Below, piece by piece: positions 13,413-21,384 of a DNA stretch of 22,278 nucleotides. Origin of the DNA: DATJPR01 sp035506295. GTDB taxonomy: Bacteria > Bacteroidota > Ignavibacteria > UBA10030 > UBA6906. Within the stretch, counting starts at the first letter, position 1. Each line of letters begins with the position of its first letter. The translations under genes were made by a program, and so were the position numbers. A model generated the notes under the pieces. The model ran no database searches. It saw only the letters and a program-made list of their open reading frames with translations, and was not told where the DNA came from. The stretch lies in contig DATJPR010000188.1 in assembly GCA_035506295.1 (NCBI GenBank), forward strand, positions 1-22,278. Direction: 5' to 3'.

Positions 13413-16388
13413 ATGCAATCGATCGATCCCCGCGACATCCTCACGTACCACACCACCCGCATCCAGAGTTTCCAGAAGTTGATGCCGCATAAGATCAGGG
13501 ACATCCTCCTGGTCTCGAGCCTCTACGACAATTACCTCTTTGAAGAAGACGGACGCCTGTACGATCTGATCCGGCAGGAGTCACACAACCTCAACCTGAG
13601 CTACCCGCCGGAAATCACCCACGTCACCACGGGCGAGGAAGCGCTCGAGCTCGCATCGGACAGCACGTTCGATCTGATCATCACCACCCTCCACATCGAA
13701 GACATGCACGTCATCCGCTTCGCGCAGATGGTCCGCGAGGCGGGACTGAACATGCCCATTATCCTCCTGGCGTACGACAACCGGGAGAAAAAAGACATCG
13801 TCGCGAATTTTGACACATCGATTTTCGAGCAGATCTTCATCTGGCAGGGAGACTTCCGCCTCCTCATCGCGATCATCAAGAGCGTGGAAGACAAGATGAA
13901 CGTGGAATTCGACACCGAGACGGTCGGCGTTCAGTCGATCATCCTCGTCGAAGACAACGTGAAGTTTTACTCTTCGTATCTCCCGATCATCTACACCGAG
14001 ATCCTCAATCAATCGCAGCGCCTGGTCCTCGAAGGCGTCAACCTCACGCACAAACTCCTGCGCTTGCGCGCGCGGCCGAAAATCCTGCTGTGCGTGAACT
14101 ACGAACAGGCCTGGAATTACTTCGAGCGATACCAGGAAACCGTCCTCGGCGTGATCTCGGACATCAATTTCATGCGTGGCGGGCAGAAGGATCCCGAAGG
14201 GGGAATCAACTTCGCGAACGCCATCCGGGCTCTCCATGCCGACATCCCCATCCTCCTCCAGTCCAGCAATACGGAATTCGCGCTGCGGGCACGGGAGATG
14301 GGTGTCTCCTTTGTTCAGAAAGGGTCGCCCCGGCTTCTCCACGAAGTTCGCCAGTTCATTCTCAACAACCTGGGTTTCGGCGATTTTATCTTTCGCACCC
14401 CTGACGGCCGCGAGGTCGGCAGGGCGACAAACCTGAAGGAACTGGAGCGGCAACTGGAAATTGTCCCGGACGAATCCGTGCTCTTTCATGCCGGGAACAA
14501 CCACTTCTCCAATTGGCTCAAGGCGCGAACCGAATTCTCTCTGGCCCACAGTCTGCGTCCCCGCCGGGTGAGCGAGTTTCATTCCGTTGCGGACCTGCGG
14601 GAGGTGCTGATCAACTCTCTCCGGGGCTACCAGGAACTGCAGCAGCGGGGTGTCATCTCCGAATTCAGCAGGTCCACCTTCGACCCGGCAAACAGTTTCG
14701 CCAGAATCGGCAGCGGCTCCCTGGGGGGCAAAGCACGGGGTCTGGGCTTCACGAACCAGTTGATCAGCGCCTACGATCTCCGGGAGAAATTCCCAGGCGT
14801 CGAGATCTTCGTCCCTTCTGCCGTCGTCCTGGCAACGGATGTGTTCGACCGGTTCCTGCAGGACAACGGTCTCGAGGCCTATGCCTTCAATCCGCCTGAT
14901 GACGGGGAACTCATCCGGCGTTTTCTGGATGCGGCGCAATTCCCCGTCGATGTTCTTCACCGTCTCTCCGAATTCCTCGATCTCATCCGGGAGCCGCTCG
15001 CGGTGCGTTCGTCAAGTCTGCTGGAAGACTCACAGTACCAGCCGTTTGCGGGCGTCTACGAGACGTATATGATCGCGAACAACGATCCGAACCCCGATGA
15101 ACGCCTCCTGCAGCTTCTTCGCTGCATCAAGCTGGTCTATGCATCCACGTACTCAAAGTCCGCTCGCGATTATATGAAGGCGACCTCGTACAGGCTCGAA
15201 GAGGAGAAGATGGCGGTGATCATCCAGCGGATGGTGGGATCGCCACGCAACGGCCGCTTCTACCCGGACTTTTCCGGCGTCGCCAAATCGCACAACTTCT
15301 ATCCCATTCCTCCCCAGAAGGGGACGGACGGTATTGTGCTTGCCGCGCTTGGCCTGGGCAAGACCGTCGTCGACGGAGGGAACGCCGTTCGCTTTTGCCC
15401 CCGGTATCCACGGCATCTCCTGCAATTCTCCTCCGCCCGCGAAACGATGCGCTCGACGCAGACCGATTTTTTCGCGTTGAACCTGGCCGACAGCCTCGAA
15501 CACAAATCGTCAATCGATCCGGAGAAACTTCTCCAGCGTTTCCCTCTCGAGGATGCAGAGCGCGATCAATCGCTCTCGACCGTTGCATCGACCTATTCGC
15601 CGGAGAACGATACGGTGTACGACGGCATCTCCCGGCCGGGAAAGCGGGTGGTCACCTTCGCGCCCATCCTGAAGCACAATATCTTTCCCCTTCCCGAGAT
15701 CCTCGATCTCATGCTCAATGTCGGCTCGTCGGGGATGGGGACTGCGGTGGAAATCGAATGGGCGGTGACGATGAACGTCCCCCCCGGTCAGCCGAGGGAA
15801 TTTGCCCTGCTCCAACTGCGACCGTTGGTGTTCAGCACGGAATTCGAGGAGCTCGAGGTCGACAACATTCAGACGACCGATGTCATCTGTCAGAGCAGCC
15901 AGGTATTGGGGAACGGCGTCATCGGCGGGATCCACGACGCTGTCGTGGTGGACATGCAGACGTTTGACAGGGCCCGGAGTCTCGACGTGGCGGCGGAAGT
16001 CAGCCGCCTGAACGCCAAGTTGCTGACCGCGCGAAGACCGTACGTCCTGATCGGCGTCGGTCGATGGGGAAGCCTCGATCCGTGGCTGGGGATTCCGGTG
16101 ACCTGGGATCAGATCGCCGGCGCCGCGGTGATCGTTGAGTGCGGGTTCAAGGACTTTCATGTGACCCCTTCGCAAGGGTCACATTTCTTTCAAAATATCA
16201 CGTCGTTTCAGGTCGGTTACTTCACGGTGAACGAGGACCAGCGGATCGGGTACCTCGATTGGGAATGGCTGCGGCAACAGCCGCCGGCCGATGAGATGAA
16301 GTTCACCCGACACCTCGAGTTCGACAAGGCCATCGTGGCAAAGATCAACGGCCATCGCAACAAAGGGATTCTGCTGAAACCCGCGTGA
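13413..16388 (+). CDS. Two receiver-like domains fused to a PEP/pyruvate dikinase-type ATP-binding domain
   Basis: 991 residues. A first receiver-like domain (about 28-155: IRDILLVSS, FDLIITTLHIED, MPIILLAY) has Thr where the phospho-acceptor Asp should be (T91 region), so it is degenerate. The second (about 174-320) keeps the acidic pair E180-D181 (IILVEDN), D250 (VISDINF), the S-S at 284-285 and K303, so it could be phosphorylated. A PPDK-N/PEP-synthase-type ATP-grasp domain follows from about 428, with GSGSLGGKARGLGF (433-446), PLAVRSSSLLEDSQYQPFAGVYETY and the late EIEWAV and LLQLRPLV strands. The swivelling phospho-histidine domain and the PEP-binding barrel of PPDK/PpsA are absent. It cannot therefore be a complete dikinase; it may be a signalling or phosphotransfer protein. 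Similar fusions occur widely in Bacteroidota as far as I recall. Confidence 0.85.
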   Translation: MQSIDPRDILTYHTTRIQSFQKLMPHKIRDILLVSSLYDNYLFEEDGRLYDLIRQESHNLNLSYPPEITHVTTGEEALELASDSTFDLIITTLHIEDMHVIRFAQMVREAGLNMPIILLAYDNREKKDIVANFDTSIFEQIFIWQGDFRLLIAIIKSVEDKMNVEFDTETVGVQSIILVEDNVKFYSSYLPIIYTEILNQSQRLVLEGVNLTHKLLRLRARPKILLCVNYEQAWNYFERYQETVLGVISDINFMRGGQKDPEGGINFANAIRALHADIPILLQSSNTEFALRAREMGVSFVQKGSPRLLHEVRQFILNNLGFGDFIFRTPDGREVGRATNLKELERQLEIVPDESVLFHAGNNHFSNWLKARTEFSLAHSLRPRRVSEFHSVADLREVLINSLRGYQELQQRGVISEFSRSTFDPANSFARIGSGSLGGKARGLGFTNQLISAYDLREKFPGVEIFVPSAVVLATDVFDRFLQDNGLEAYAFNPPDDGELIRRFLDAAQFPVDVLHRLSEFLDLIREPLAVRSSSLLEDSQYQPFAGVYETYMIANNDPNPDERLLQLLRCIKLVYASTYSKSARDYMKATSYRLEEEKMAVIIQRMVGSPRNGRFYPDFSGVAKSHNFYPIPPQKGTDGIVLAALGLGKTVVDGGNAVRFCPRYPRHLLQFSSARETMRSTQTDFFALNLADSLEHKSSIDPEKLLQRFPLEDAERDQSLSTVASTYSPENDTVYDGISRPGKRVVTFAPILKHNIFPLPEILDLMLNVGSSGMGTAVEIEWAVTMNVPPGQPREFALLQLRPLVFSTEFEELEVDNIQTTDVICQSSQVLGNGVIGGIHDAVVVDMQTFDRARSLDVAAEVSRLNAKLLTARRPYVLIGVGRWGSLDPWLGIPVTWDQIAGAAVIVECGFKDFHVTPSQGSHFFQNITSFQVGYFTVNEDQRIGYLDWEWLRQQPPADEMKFTRHLEFDKAIVAKINGHRNKGILLKPA

Positions 16389-16391
16389 TGC

Positions 16392-18308
16392 CTACTCTTC
16401 CAGCGTACTGAGGTCTCCTTCGTTCATGCCCAGGGCCCGGGCCTTGAGCACCCGTCGCATGATTTTCCCGCTCCGGGTCTTCGGCAGCGACGGGACAAAT
16501 TCGATTTTCTCTGGCTTGGCGATGGGTCCGACTTCGTGGGCGATGTGGTGCTTCAGTTCTTCCATGAGCGCTTCCCCTGCCTCGTGCCCTGCCCGCAGGA
16601 TGACGTAGGCATGAATCGCTACACCCTTGATTTCGTGGGGAAGACCGATGACGGCCGCTTCGGCGACCGCTGGGTGGCTGACGAGTGCGGATTCCAGCTC
16701 CGCCGTGCCAAGCCGGTAGCCGCTGACTTTGATAACGTCGTCGACACGTCCGATCACCCAGAAGTAGCCATCCTCGTCCTTGCGCGCTGAATCGCCCGCA
16801 AGGTACATGGTGCCATATTTCCCCCAATACGTTTTCACGTACCGATCAGGATCCTTGTAGATCGTCCGGAGCATCGCGGGCCAGGGCCTTTTCAGCACCA
16901 GGAATCCCTCCTCCCCCGGCTTCACGGACTTCCCATCCTCGTCCACCACATCGGCCTCGACGCCGAAGAAGGGCCTGCCTCCTGAGCCGGGTTTCAGCGG
17001 CTGCGCCGGCGTCGGCGTAATCATGAACATCCCTGTCTCCGTCTGCCACCACGTGTCCATGATCGGGCACTTTTCCTTCCCGATGTGCTTGTGGTACCAT
17101 CGCCACGCCTCGGGGTTGATCGGCTCTCCGACAGAGCCCAGCAATCGGAGCGAGGAAAGATCGTGCCGGTTCGGCCAATTGGCGCCGAAACGCATGAGCC
17201 CGCGGATGGCTGTGGGCGTGGTATAGAGCACCGTCACACCATACTTCTCGACGATCGTCCACCAACGGTCGGGGAAGGGGTAGGTGGGAGCACCTTCATA
17301 CATCACCGATGTCGCCCCGGCGATCAACGGAGCATAGACAATGTAAGAATGACCGGTGATCCAGCCGGGATCCGCCGTGCACCACCAGCGATCTTCTTCT
17401 TTGATATCGAACACATCCTTGAACGTCGCGTAGACGCCGACCTGGTATCCGCCGTGCGTGTGAACGATGGCCTTCGGTCGCCCCGTCGTCCCCGATGTGT
17501 ACAGGATGAACAACGGATCTTCGGCATCCATGACTTCGGTTTCGCATTTCATCCCGTTCCTCGTAATCGGGAGATTCATCAGCTCATGATACCAGTAGTC
17601 CCTTCCCGCTTCCATATTCACATCTTTGCCGATGTGCTTCACCACGACGACATTTTCCGGCGCAGCGGTCCGTTGCAGCGCTTCGTCGACGGTCCCCTTG
17701 AGATCCACGATCTTCCCGTTCATATAGCCGCCGTCCGCCGTCACGATCACGCGGGATTCGCTGTCTTCAATTCTACTGTGGAGCGCTTCGACGGAGAATC
17801 CGCCGTACACGACCGAGTGGATCGCGCCGATCTTTGCCGTCGCGAGCATCGCAATGACGGTCTCCGGGATTCTCGGCATATAGATCGTCACGCGGTCGCC
17901 CTTAGATACTCCCATGCTCTTCAACACGTTGGCAAATTTGCAGACTTCCCGATTGAGCGCGTGATAGGAAAACGTCCGCAGCGCGCCTCGTTCCCCTTCC
18001 CAGATGAGCGCGAGTTTGTTGCGCCTCCAGGTCTTCACGTGCCGGTCCAGCGCGTTTGCGACGACATTGGTCTTGCCTCCGATAAACCATTTGAAGAACG
18101 GCTTGTTCGACTCGTCAACGACCGTGTCCCACTTCTTATACCACTCGAGTTCTCCCGCCCGTTTGGCCCAGTAGCCGGCGAGATCCTTCGAAGCGTCCTT
18201 CATCACCGAGAGCGGATCGGGGACGTTTGCCTGAGATATCACATCGGTGTTCGGGTAGAAGACTTCGCCGTGCAATGACTGTGGAGAAGAGGAAGGTTGA
18301 CCCGCCAT
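16392..18308 (-). CDS. acs: Acetyl-CoA synthetase (AMP-forming)
   Basis: 638 residues, close to the usual 650. It activates acetate with ATP and CoA to acetyl-CoA in the cytoplasm. It has the acetyl-CoA synthetase N-terminal segment (about 35-95, AGYWAKRAGELEWYKKWD), the P-loop-like YTSGTTGRPKAIVHTHGG (270-287), the acetate-pocket motif DTWWQTETG whose Trp limits the substrate to short acids, the hinge G-R-V-D-D-V-I-K-V-S-G, and the C-terminal PKTRSGKIMRR with K615, the lysine that is reversibly acetylated in this family. GGAGG lies five bases before the ATG. The gene converges on the receiver/PPDK-N gene with only three bases between the two stop codons and no room for a terminator. Propionate use cannot be excluded by eye. 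Confidence 0.95.
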   Translation of the reverse strand: MAGQPSSSPQSLHGEVFYPNTDVISQANVPDPLSVMKDASKDLAGYWAKRAGELEWYKKWDTVVDESNKPFFKWFIGGKTNVVANALDRHVKTWRRNKLALIWEGERGALRTFSYHALNREVCKFANVLKSMGVSKGDRVTIYMPRIPETVIAMLATAKIGAIHSVVYGGFSVEALHSRIEDSESRVIVTADGGYMNGKIVDLKGTVDEALQRTAAPENVVVVKHIGKDVNMEAGRDYWYHELMNLPITRNGMKCETEVMDAEDPLFILYTSGTTGRPKAIVHTHGGYQVGVYATFKDVFDIKEEDRWWCTADPGWITGHSYIVYAPLIAGATSVMYEGAPTYPFPDRWWTIVEKYGVTVLYTTPTAIRGLMRFGANWPNRHDLSSLRLLGSVGEPINPEAWRWYHKHIGKEKCPIMDTWWQTETGMFMITPTPAQPLKPGSGGRPFFGVEADVVDEDGKSVKPGEEGFLVLKRPWPAMLRTIYKDPDRYVKTYWGKYGTMYLAGDSARKDEDGYFWVIGRVDDVIKVSGYRLGTAELESALVSHPAVAEAAVIGLPHEIKGVAIHAYVILRAGHEAGEALMEELKHHIAHEVGPIAKPEKIEFVPSLPKTRSGKIMRRVLKARALGMNEGDLSTLEE

Positions 18309-18393
18309 GGATGCCTCCGTGATCGAACGTGATTGGGTTGGGCAGGGAATCTGTGCATTGCTTCAAAGCGGTGAAAAACGGAACGATTCGCCG

Positions 18394-18420
18394 GAGATTC
18401 ACTGTTCAATCTCAGAACAG
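18394..18420. promoter_or_regulatory. Two overlapping inverted repeats in the acs/DUF423 divergent region
   Basis: GAGATT-N8-AATCTC (18394-18413) and CTGTTC-N7-GAACAG (18402-18420) overlap so that only one can fold as a hairpin at a time. They lie about 90 bp upstream of acs and 30 bp upstream of the DUF423 start, in the only non-coding gap between these divergent genes. Either could be an operator. Confidence 0.35.
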
Positions 18421-18450
18421 CATTTCTCTTCAGGGAGTTCTATTTTTGAC

Positions 18451-18906
18451 ATGAATACCGCATTCCCAACCGTTCGACCGAGCGTAGGAGGCGTTTCCAT
18501 ACAAGAAACGGAACAGGGTCCGTCGGCTGGGCAATGGATACGGACAGGCTTGATGCTCGGCGCAGGGCTTGCTGCCACCGGCATTGCACTGGGCGCTTTC
18601 GGCGCTCACGCTTTGCGGTCAATCGCAACGCGGGAGGCCATTGATATCTTCGATACCGGCGTGCGCTATCAGATGTATCACGCATTCGGGTTGATTGCAT
18701 CGGGGCTGATCGGGCAAGGGCGGGGGAATTCCGATGTGTGGATCCGGCGCTCAATATTTCTCTTCACTTCGGGGACGGTGCTATTTTCCGGAAGTTTGTA
18801 CGTGCTGGCATTGACCGGGGTGTCGTGGCTGGGATACCTCACGCCGTTTGGAGGTCTCGCGTTCATAGGCGGATGGATATCGCTCTTTCTGGCCGCACGG
18901 GGATGA
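18451..18906 (+). CDS. DUF423 family inner-membrane protein (YgdD-like)
   Basis: 151 residues from the ATG at 18451. The first 35 residues are polar and without family similarity; a second ATG at 18553 would give 117 residues, closer to the 120-130 usual for the family, so the true start may be there. Four membrane helices are visible (starting at MLGAGLAATGIALGAFGAHAL, then YHAFGLIASGLIG, FLFTSGTVLFSGSLYVLAL and LTPFGGLAFIGGWISLFLA). The family hallmarks are present: ALGAFGAH, YQMYHAFGL, TGTVLFSGSLY-like (here SGTVLFSGSLYVLAL) and TPFGG. The function of the family is unknown. It is divergent from acs. Confidence 0.85.
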   Translation: MNTAFPTVRPSVGGVSIQETEQGPSAGQWIRTGLMLGAGLAATGIALGAFGAHALRSIATREAIDIFDTGVRYQMYHAFGLIASGLIGQGRGNSDVWIRRSIFLFTSGTVLFSGSLYVLALTGVSWLGYLTPFGGLAFIGGWISLFLAARG

Positions 18907-18982
18907 CCTGCACACAGCGCCTTCGGAGTCTTGCGAATTCGGCAATTTGTGCCGATATTGGGGTCTTAACCCCCTCCGACCC

Positions 18983-19327
18983 ATGCTGAAGAAACTCGTT
19001 GGCTTCCTTGTAGTCGTCCTCCTTGCGGGCATCTTCTGGTTTGCTTTCGCACTGTGGACGGGGATTTATTCGGTCTATTCGATCCCTCCAACGCACGATG
19101 ATCCCGAGGGAGCGACATACATAGTGTCACGGGAAGAGGGCGAGCCGATGTTCAACTCGCCTCAATATGTCCCGCCCGTCAGAAATGTCGAGCCGCAAAC
19201 AGGGATCGTTCGGTTTTCGCGCGTGACAAAACCCAAGAGGCCGATCCAGGACCGAACCATAGTGCAGCTTCCCTACATCGCCTGGGCGTTTGAGAAATCA
19301 GTAGAGAAGCCCGACTCAACGCAATAG
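18983..19327 (+). CDS. Small single-pass membrane protein of unknown function
   Basis: 114 residues from the ATG at 18983, chosen because the protein then begins MLKKLVGFLVVVLLAGIFWF, a typical membrane anchor (about 3-25) with two lysines in front. There is no cysteine lipobox. The remaining 85 residues are hydrophilic and Pro-rich (YSIPPTHDDPEGATYIVSREEGEP; YVPPVRNVEPQTG) and presumably lie outside the cytoplasm. A clear Shine-Dalgarno sequence is missing. I do not recognise the family. It lies between the DUF423 gene and the MacA-like adaptor gene, on the same strand as both. Confidence 0.6.
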   Translation: MLKKLVGFLVVVLLAGIFWFAFALWTGIYSVYSIPPTHDDPEGATYIVSREEGEPMFNSPQYVPPVRNVEPQTGIVRFSRVTKPKRPIQDRTIVQLPYIAWAFEKSVEKPDSTQ

Positions 19328-19403
19328 CGGCAACCCCGGGTTATCCGAAGTTGATGTGTGCGACATCTTGATGCTCCACAGAAGAGGATCCGATTCAACA
19401 TTT

Positions 19404-20600
19404 ATGAACGAGAACTCGAATCAACAGGATATTTCCCGACTGAGAATAGATCGCGACCCTGTGCCGGCGCCGGCACAGGAACGTCATATTTCCTGGAAGG
19501 TGTGGGGCGCCCTCGGGGCAATCGTTGTCCTCGTGGCCATCGCCATCGTGATGATGGGTGTCCTGAAGGGCCCGGTCGAAGTCGAGGTCGGGACGCCAAC
19601 GCTGACCTATCCCGGCCAGGCGAACGCAGTCCTCACGGCAAACGGGTATGTCGTGGCGCAGAAAAAAGCGGCCGTCGCTTCGAAGGGCACAGGGCGACTG
19701 GTGTACCTCGGCGTCGAGGAAGGGGACGTGGTGAAGCAGGGACAGATCATTGCGCGTCTTGAAGACAGCGACGTGCAGGCGGCGCTCGATAAAGCGCGCG
19801 CGGACCTTGCCGTGACGCGATCGGACGACACAACGGCCTCCCGCACCCTGGCGAGAACGAAGCAGCTCTTCGACCGCGGCCTCGCATCGCAGTCGGATCT
19901 TGACGCAGCGCAGGCGCAATACGACCGTGTTCACGCCTCGATTATCTCTTCGGAAGCAAACGTCCGGGCGGCCGAAGTCGAAGTGGAGAACACCCGCATC
20001 AGGGCTCCTTTCAACGGCACAGTGCTGACGAAGGACGCGGATGTCGGGGAAGTCATGGCGCCGTTCGCAGCGGCAGCCAATTCCCGGGGCGCGGTCGTGA
20101 CCATGGCCGACATGACGTCGCTTCAAGTGGAAGCCGACGTGTCGGAGTCCAACATCGTCCGCGTCAACGTCGGCCAGCCGTGCGAGATCGTCCTCGATGC
20201 GTACCCCGCCAAGACCTATCGAGGCGTCGTCCACAAGATCGTTCCGACCGCCGACCGATCGAAGGCGACCGTGCTTACCAAGATCGCGTTCCTGAATCGG
20301 GATCGACAGGTCCTTCCGGAAATGAGCGCGAAGGTGACGTTCCTCGGGTCCGGCGGCGATACGCTCGCAGGTGGCGCTCCGTTCCTCACCGTCCCTTCTG
20401 CTGCCGTAGTCCACAAGGACGGCTCATCAATCGTGTATCTCGACCAGGATGGGAAGGCGATCGGCCGGTCCGTGGTGACTGGACGTACTCTGGAGAACAG
20501 GACCGAAGTGACCCAGGGCGTGACCTCGTCGGACCACGTGATCCTCAACCCCCATGACAATTTGAAGGATGGCGTCAGCGTCGTACAGAAGACCCAATAG
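19404..20600 (+). CDS. Periplasmic adaptor (membrane fusion) protein, MacA/RND-adaptor type
   Basis: 398 residues from the ATG at 19404; upstream in-frame GTG (19356) and ATG (19371) codons only add polar residues. A cytoplasmic tail (1-30) precedes one membrane helix (about 32-54). The periplasmic part begins with a beta strand and the first half of the lipoyl/biotinyl-like domain (about 78-122: GYVVAQKKAAVASKGTGRL, GDVVKQGQIIARLED). An alpha-helical hairpin (about 123-196, with RTKQLFDRGLASQSDLDAAQ), the second lipoyl half (TRIRAPFNGTVL, 197-208) and the barrel and membrane-proximal domains follow. Such proteins bridge an inner-membrane transporter and an outer-membrane channel. The following ATPase and permease genes mark this as a MacAB-type set; the substrate is unknown and no outer-membrane factor is in view. 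Confidence 0.88.
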   Translation: MNENSNQQDISRLRIDRDPVPAPAQERHISWKVWGALGAIVVLVAIAIVMMGVLKGPVEVEVGTPTLTYPGQANAVLTANGYVVAQKKAAVASKGTGRLVYLGVEEGDVVKQGQIIARLEDSDVQAALDKARADLAVTRSDDTTASRTLARTKQLFDRGLASQSDLDAAQAQYDRVHASIISSEANVRAAEVEVENTRIRAPFNGTVLTKDADVGEVMAPFAAAANSRGAVVTMADMTSLQVEADVSESNIVRVNVGQPCEIVLDAYPAKTYRGVVHKIVPTADRSKATVLTKIAFLNRDRQVLPEMSAKVTFLGSGGDTLAGGAPFLTVPSAAVVHKDGSSIVYLDQDGKAIGRSVVTGRTLENRTEVTQGVTSSDHVILNPHDNLKDGVSVVQKTQ

Positions 20601-20630
20601 CATCCCGGATGAACAACCTCAACAGGTGGC

Positions 20631-21338
20631 ATGACAACTCCTACGGCCATTGAATCGCAGCCGAGAGAGACGATTATTGCTCTCTCCGGTGTCGCGAAGT
20701 CCTATCGAAGGGACAGTCTGGTGATCCCTGTCCTGAATGACATCACCCTCAACGTTCCGAAGGGGGAATTCCTCGCGTTGATGGGACCCTCGGGATCGGG
20801 GAAAACGACCCTGCTGAATCTGATCGCGGGTATCGACCGGCCCTCGGCGGGGACGATCCATGTCGGCGGCGTGGACATTGCATCGCTGGGCGAATCTGGT
20901 CTTGCCCAGTGGCGCTCGCGCAATATCGGGTTCGTGTTTCAGTTCTACAACCTTCTTCCCGTCCTCACCGCCTATGAAAACGTCGAGCTTCCTCTGCTCC
21001 TGACGAAGCTCTCCCGGCAGCAGAAGCGCGAACATGTGACCGCTGCCCTGGAGCTCGTCGGTCTTGCAGACAGGATGAGTCACTATCCAAAGCAATTGTC
21101 GGGCGGTCAGGAACAGCGCGTCGCCATTGCACGCGCGATCGTGACAGACCCGTCTATCATTGTCGCCGACGAGCCCACGGGCGATCTTGATCGGGTTTCG
21201 GCCGCCGATATCATGACCCTGCTTGCCCGGCTGAACCAGGAGTTTGCGAAAACGATTGTCATGGTCACCCACGATCCCCGGGCGGCGGAGAAGGCACACA
21301 CGGTACGACACCTTGACAAAGGAGAACTGTCGGCTTAA
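20631..21338 (+). CDS. ABC transporter ATPase, MacB/LolD type
   Basis: 235 residues with Walker A GPSGSGKTT (about 52-60), Q-loop FVFQFYNLLP, signature LSGGQEQRVAIARA (Glu for the more usual Gln at one place), Walker B IIVADEPTGDLD and the H-loop VTHD. This belongs to the family that powers MacB, LolCDE and FtsEX-like mechanotransmission exporters. GGTGG lies just before the ATG, and the adaptor gene ends 30 bp upstream. The permease is encoded by the next gene, so ATPase and permease are separate polypeptides, unlike fused MacB. Confidence 0.93.
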   Translation: MTTPTAIESQPRETIIALSGVAKSYRRDSLVIPVLNDITLNVPKGEFLALMGPSGSGKTTLLNLIAGIDRPSAGTIHVGGVDIASLGESGLAQWRSRNIGFVFQFYNLLPVLTAYENVELPLLLTKLSRQQKREHVTAALELVGLADRMSHYPKQLSGGQEQRVAIARAIVTDPSIIVADEPTGDLDRVSAADIMTLLARLNQEFAKTIVMVTHDPRAAEKAHTVRHLDKGELSA

Positions 21339-21384
21339 CGGCGCGCCCGATCAGGTTGCCGCCGCCATTGCCGAGGAGTAAGCC

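Noticed and set aside
13581..14960. 459-codon frame antisense to the receiver/PPDK-N gene
   Set aside because: Shadow of a real gene; no domain and no ribosome site.
17085..18278. 397-codon frame antisense to acs
   Set aside because: Shadow of a fully motif-supported acetyl-CoA synthetase.
18952..18976. GGGGT-CTTA-ACCCC as a terminator after the DUF423 gene
   Set aside because: A five-base-pair stem with no T-run; too weak to support.
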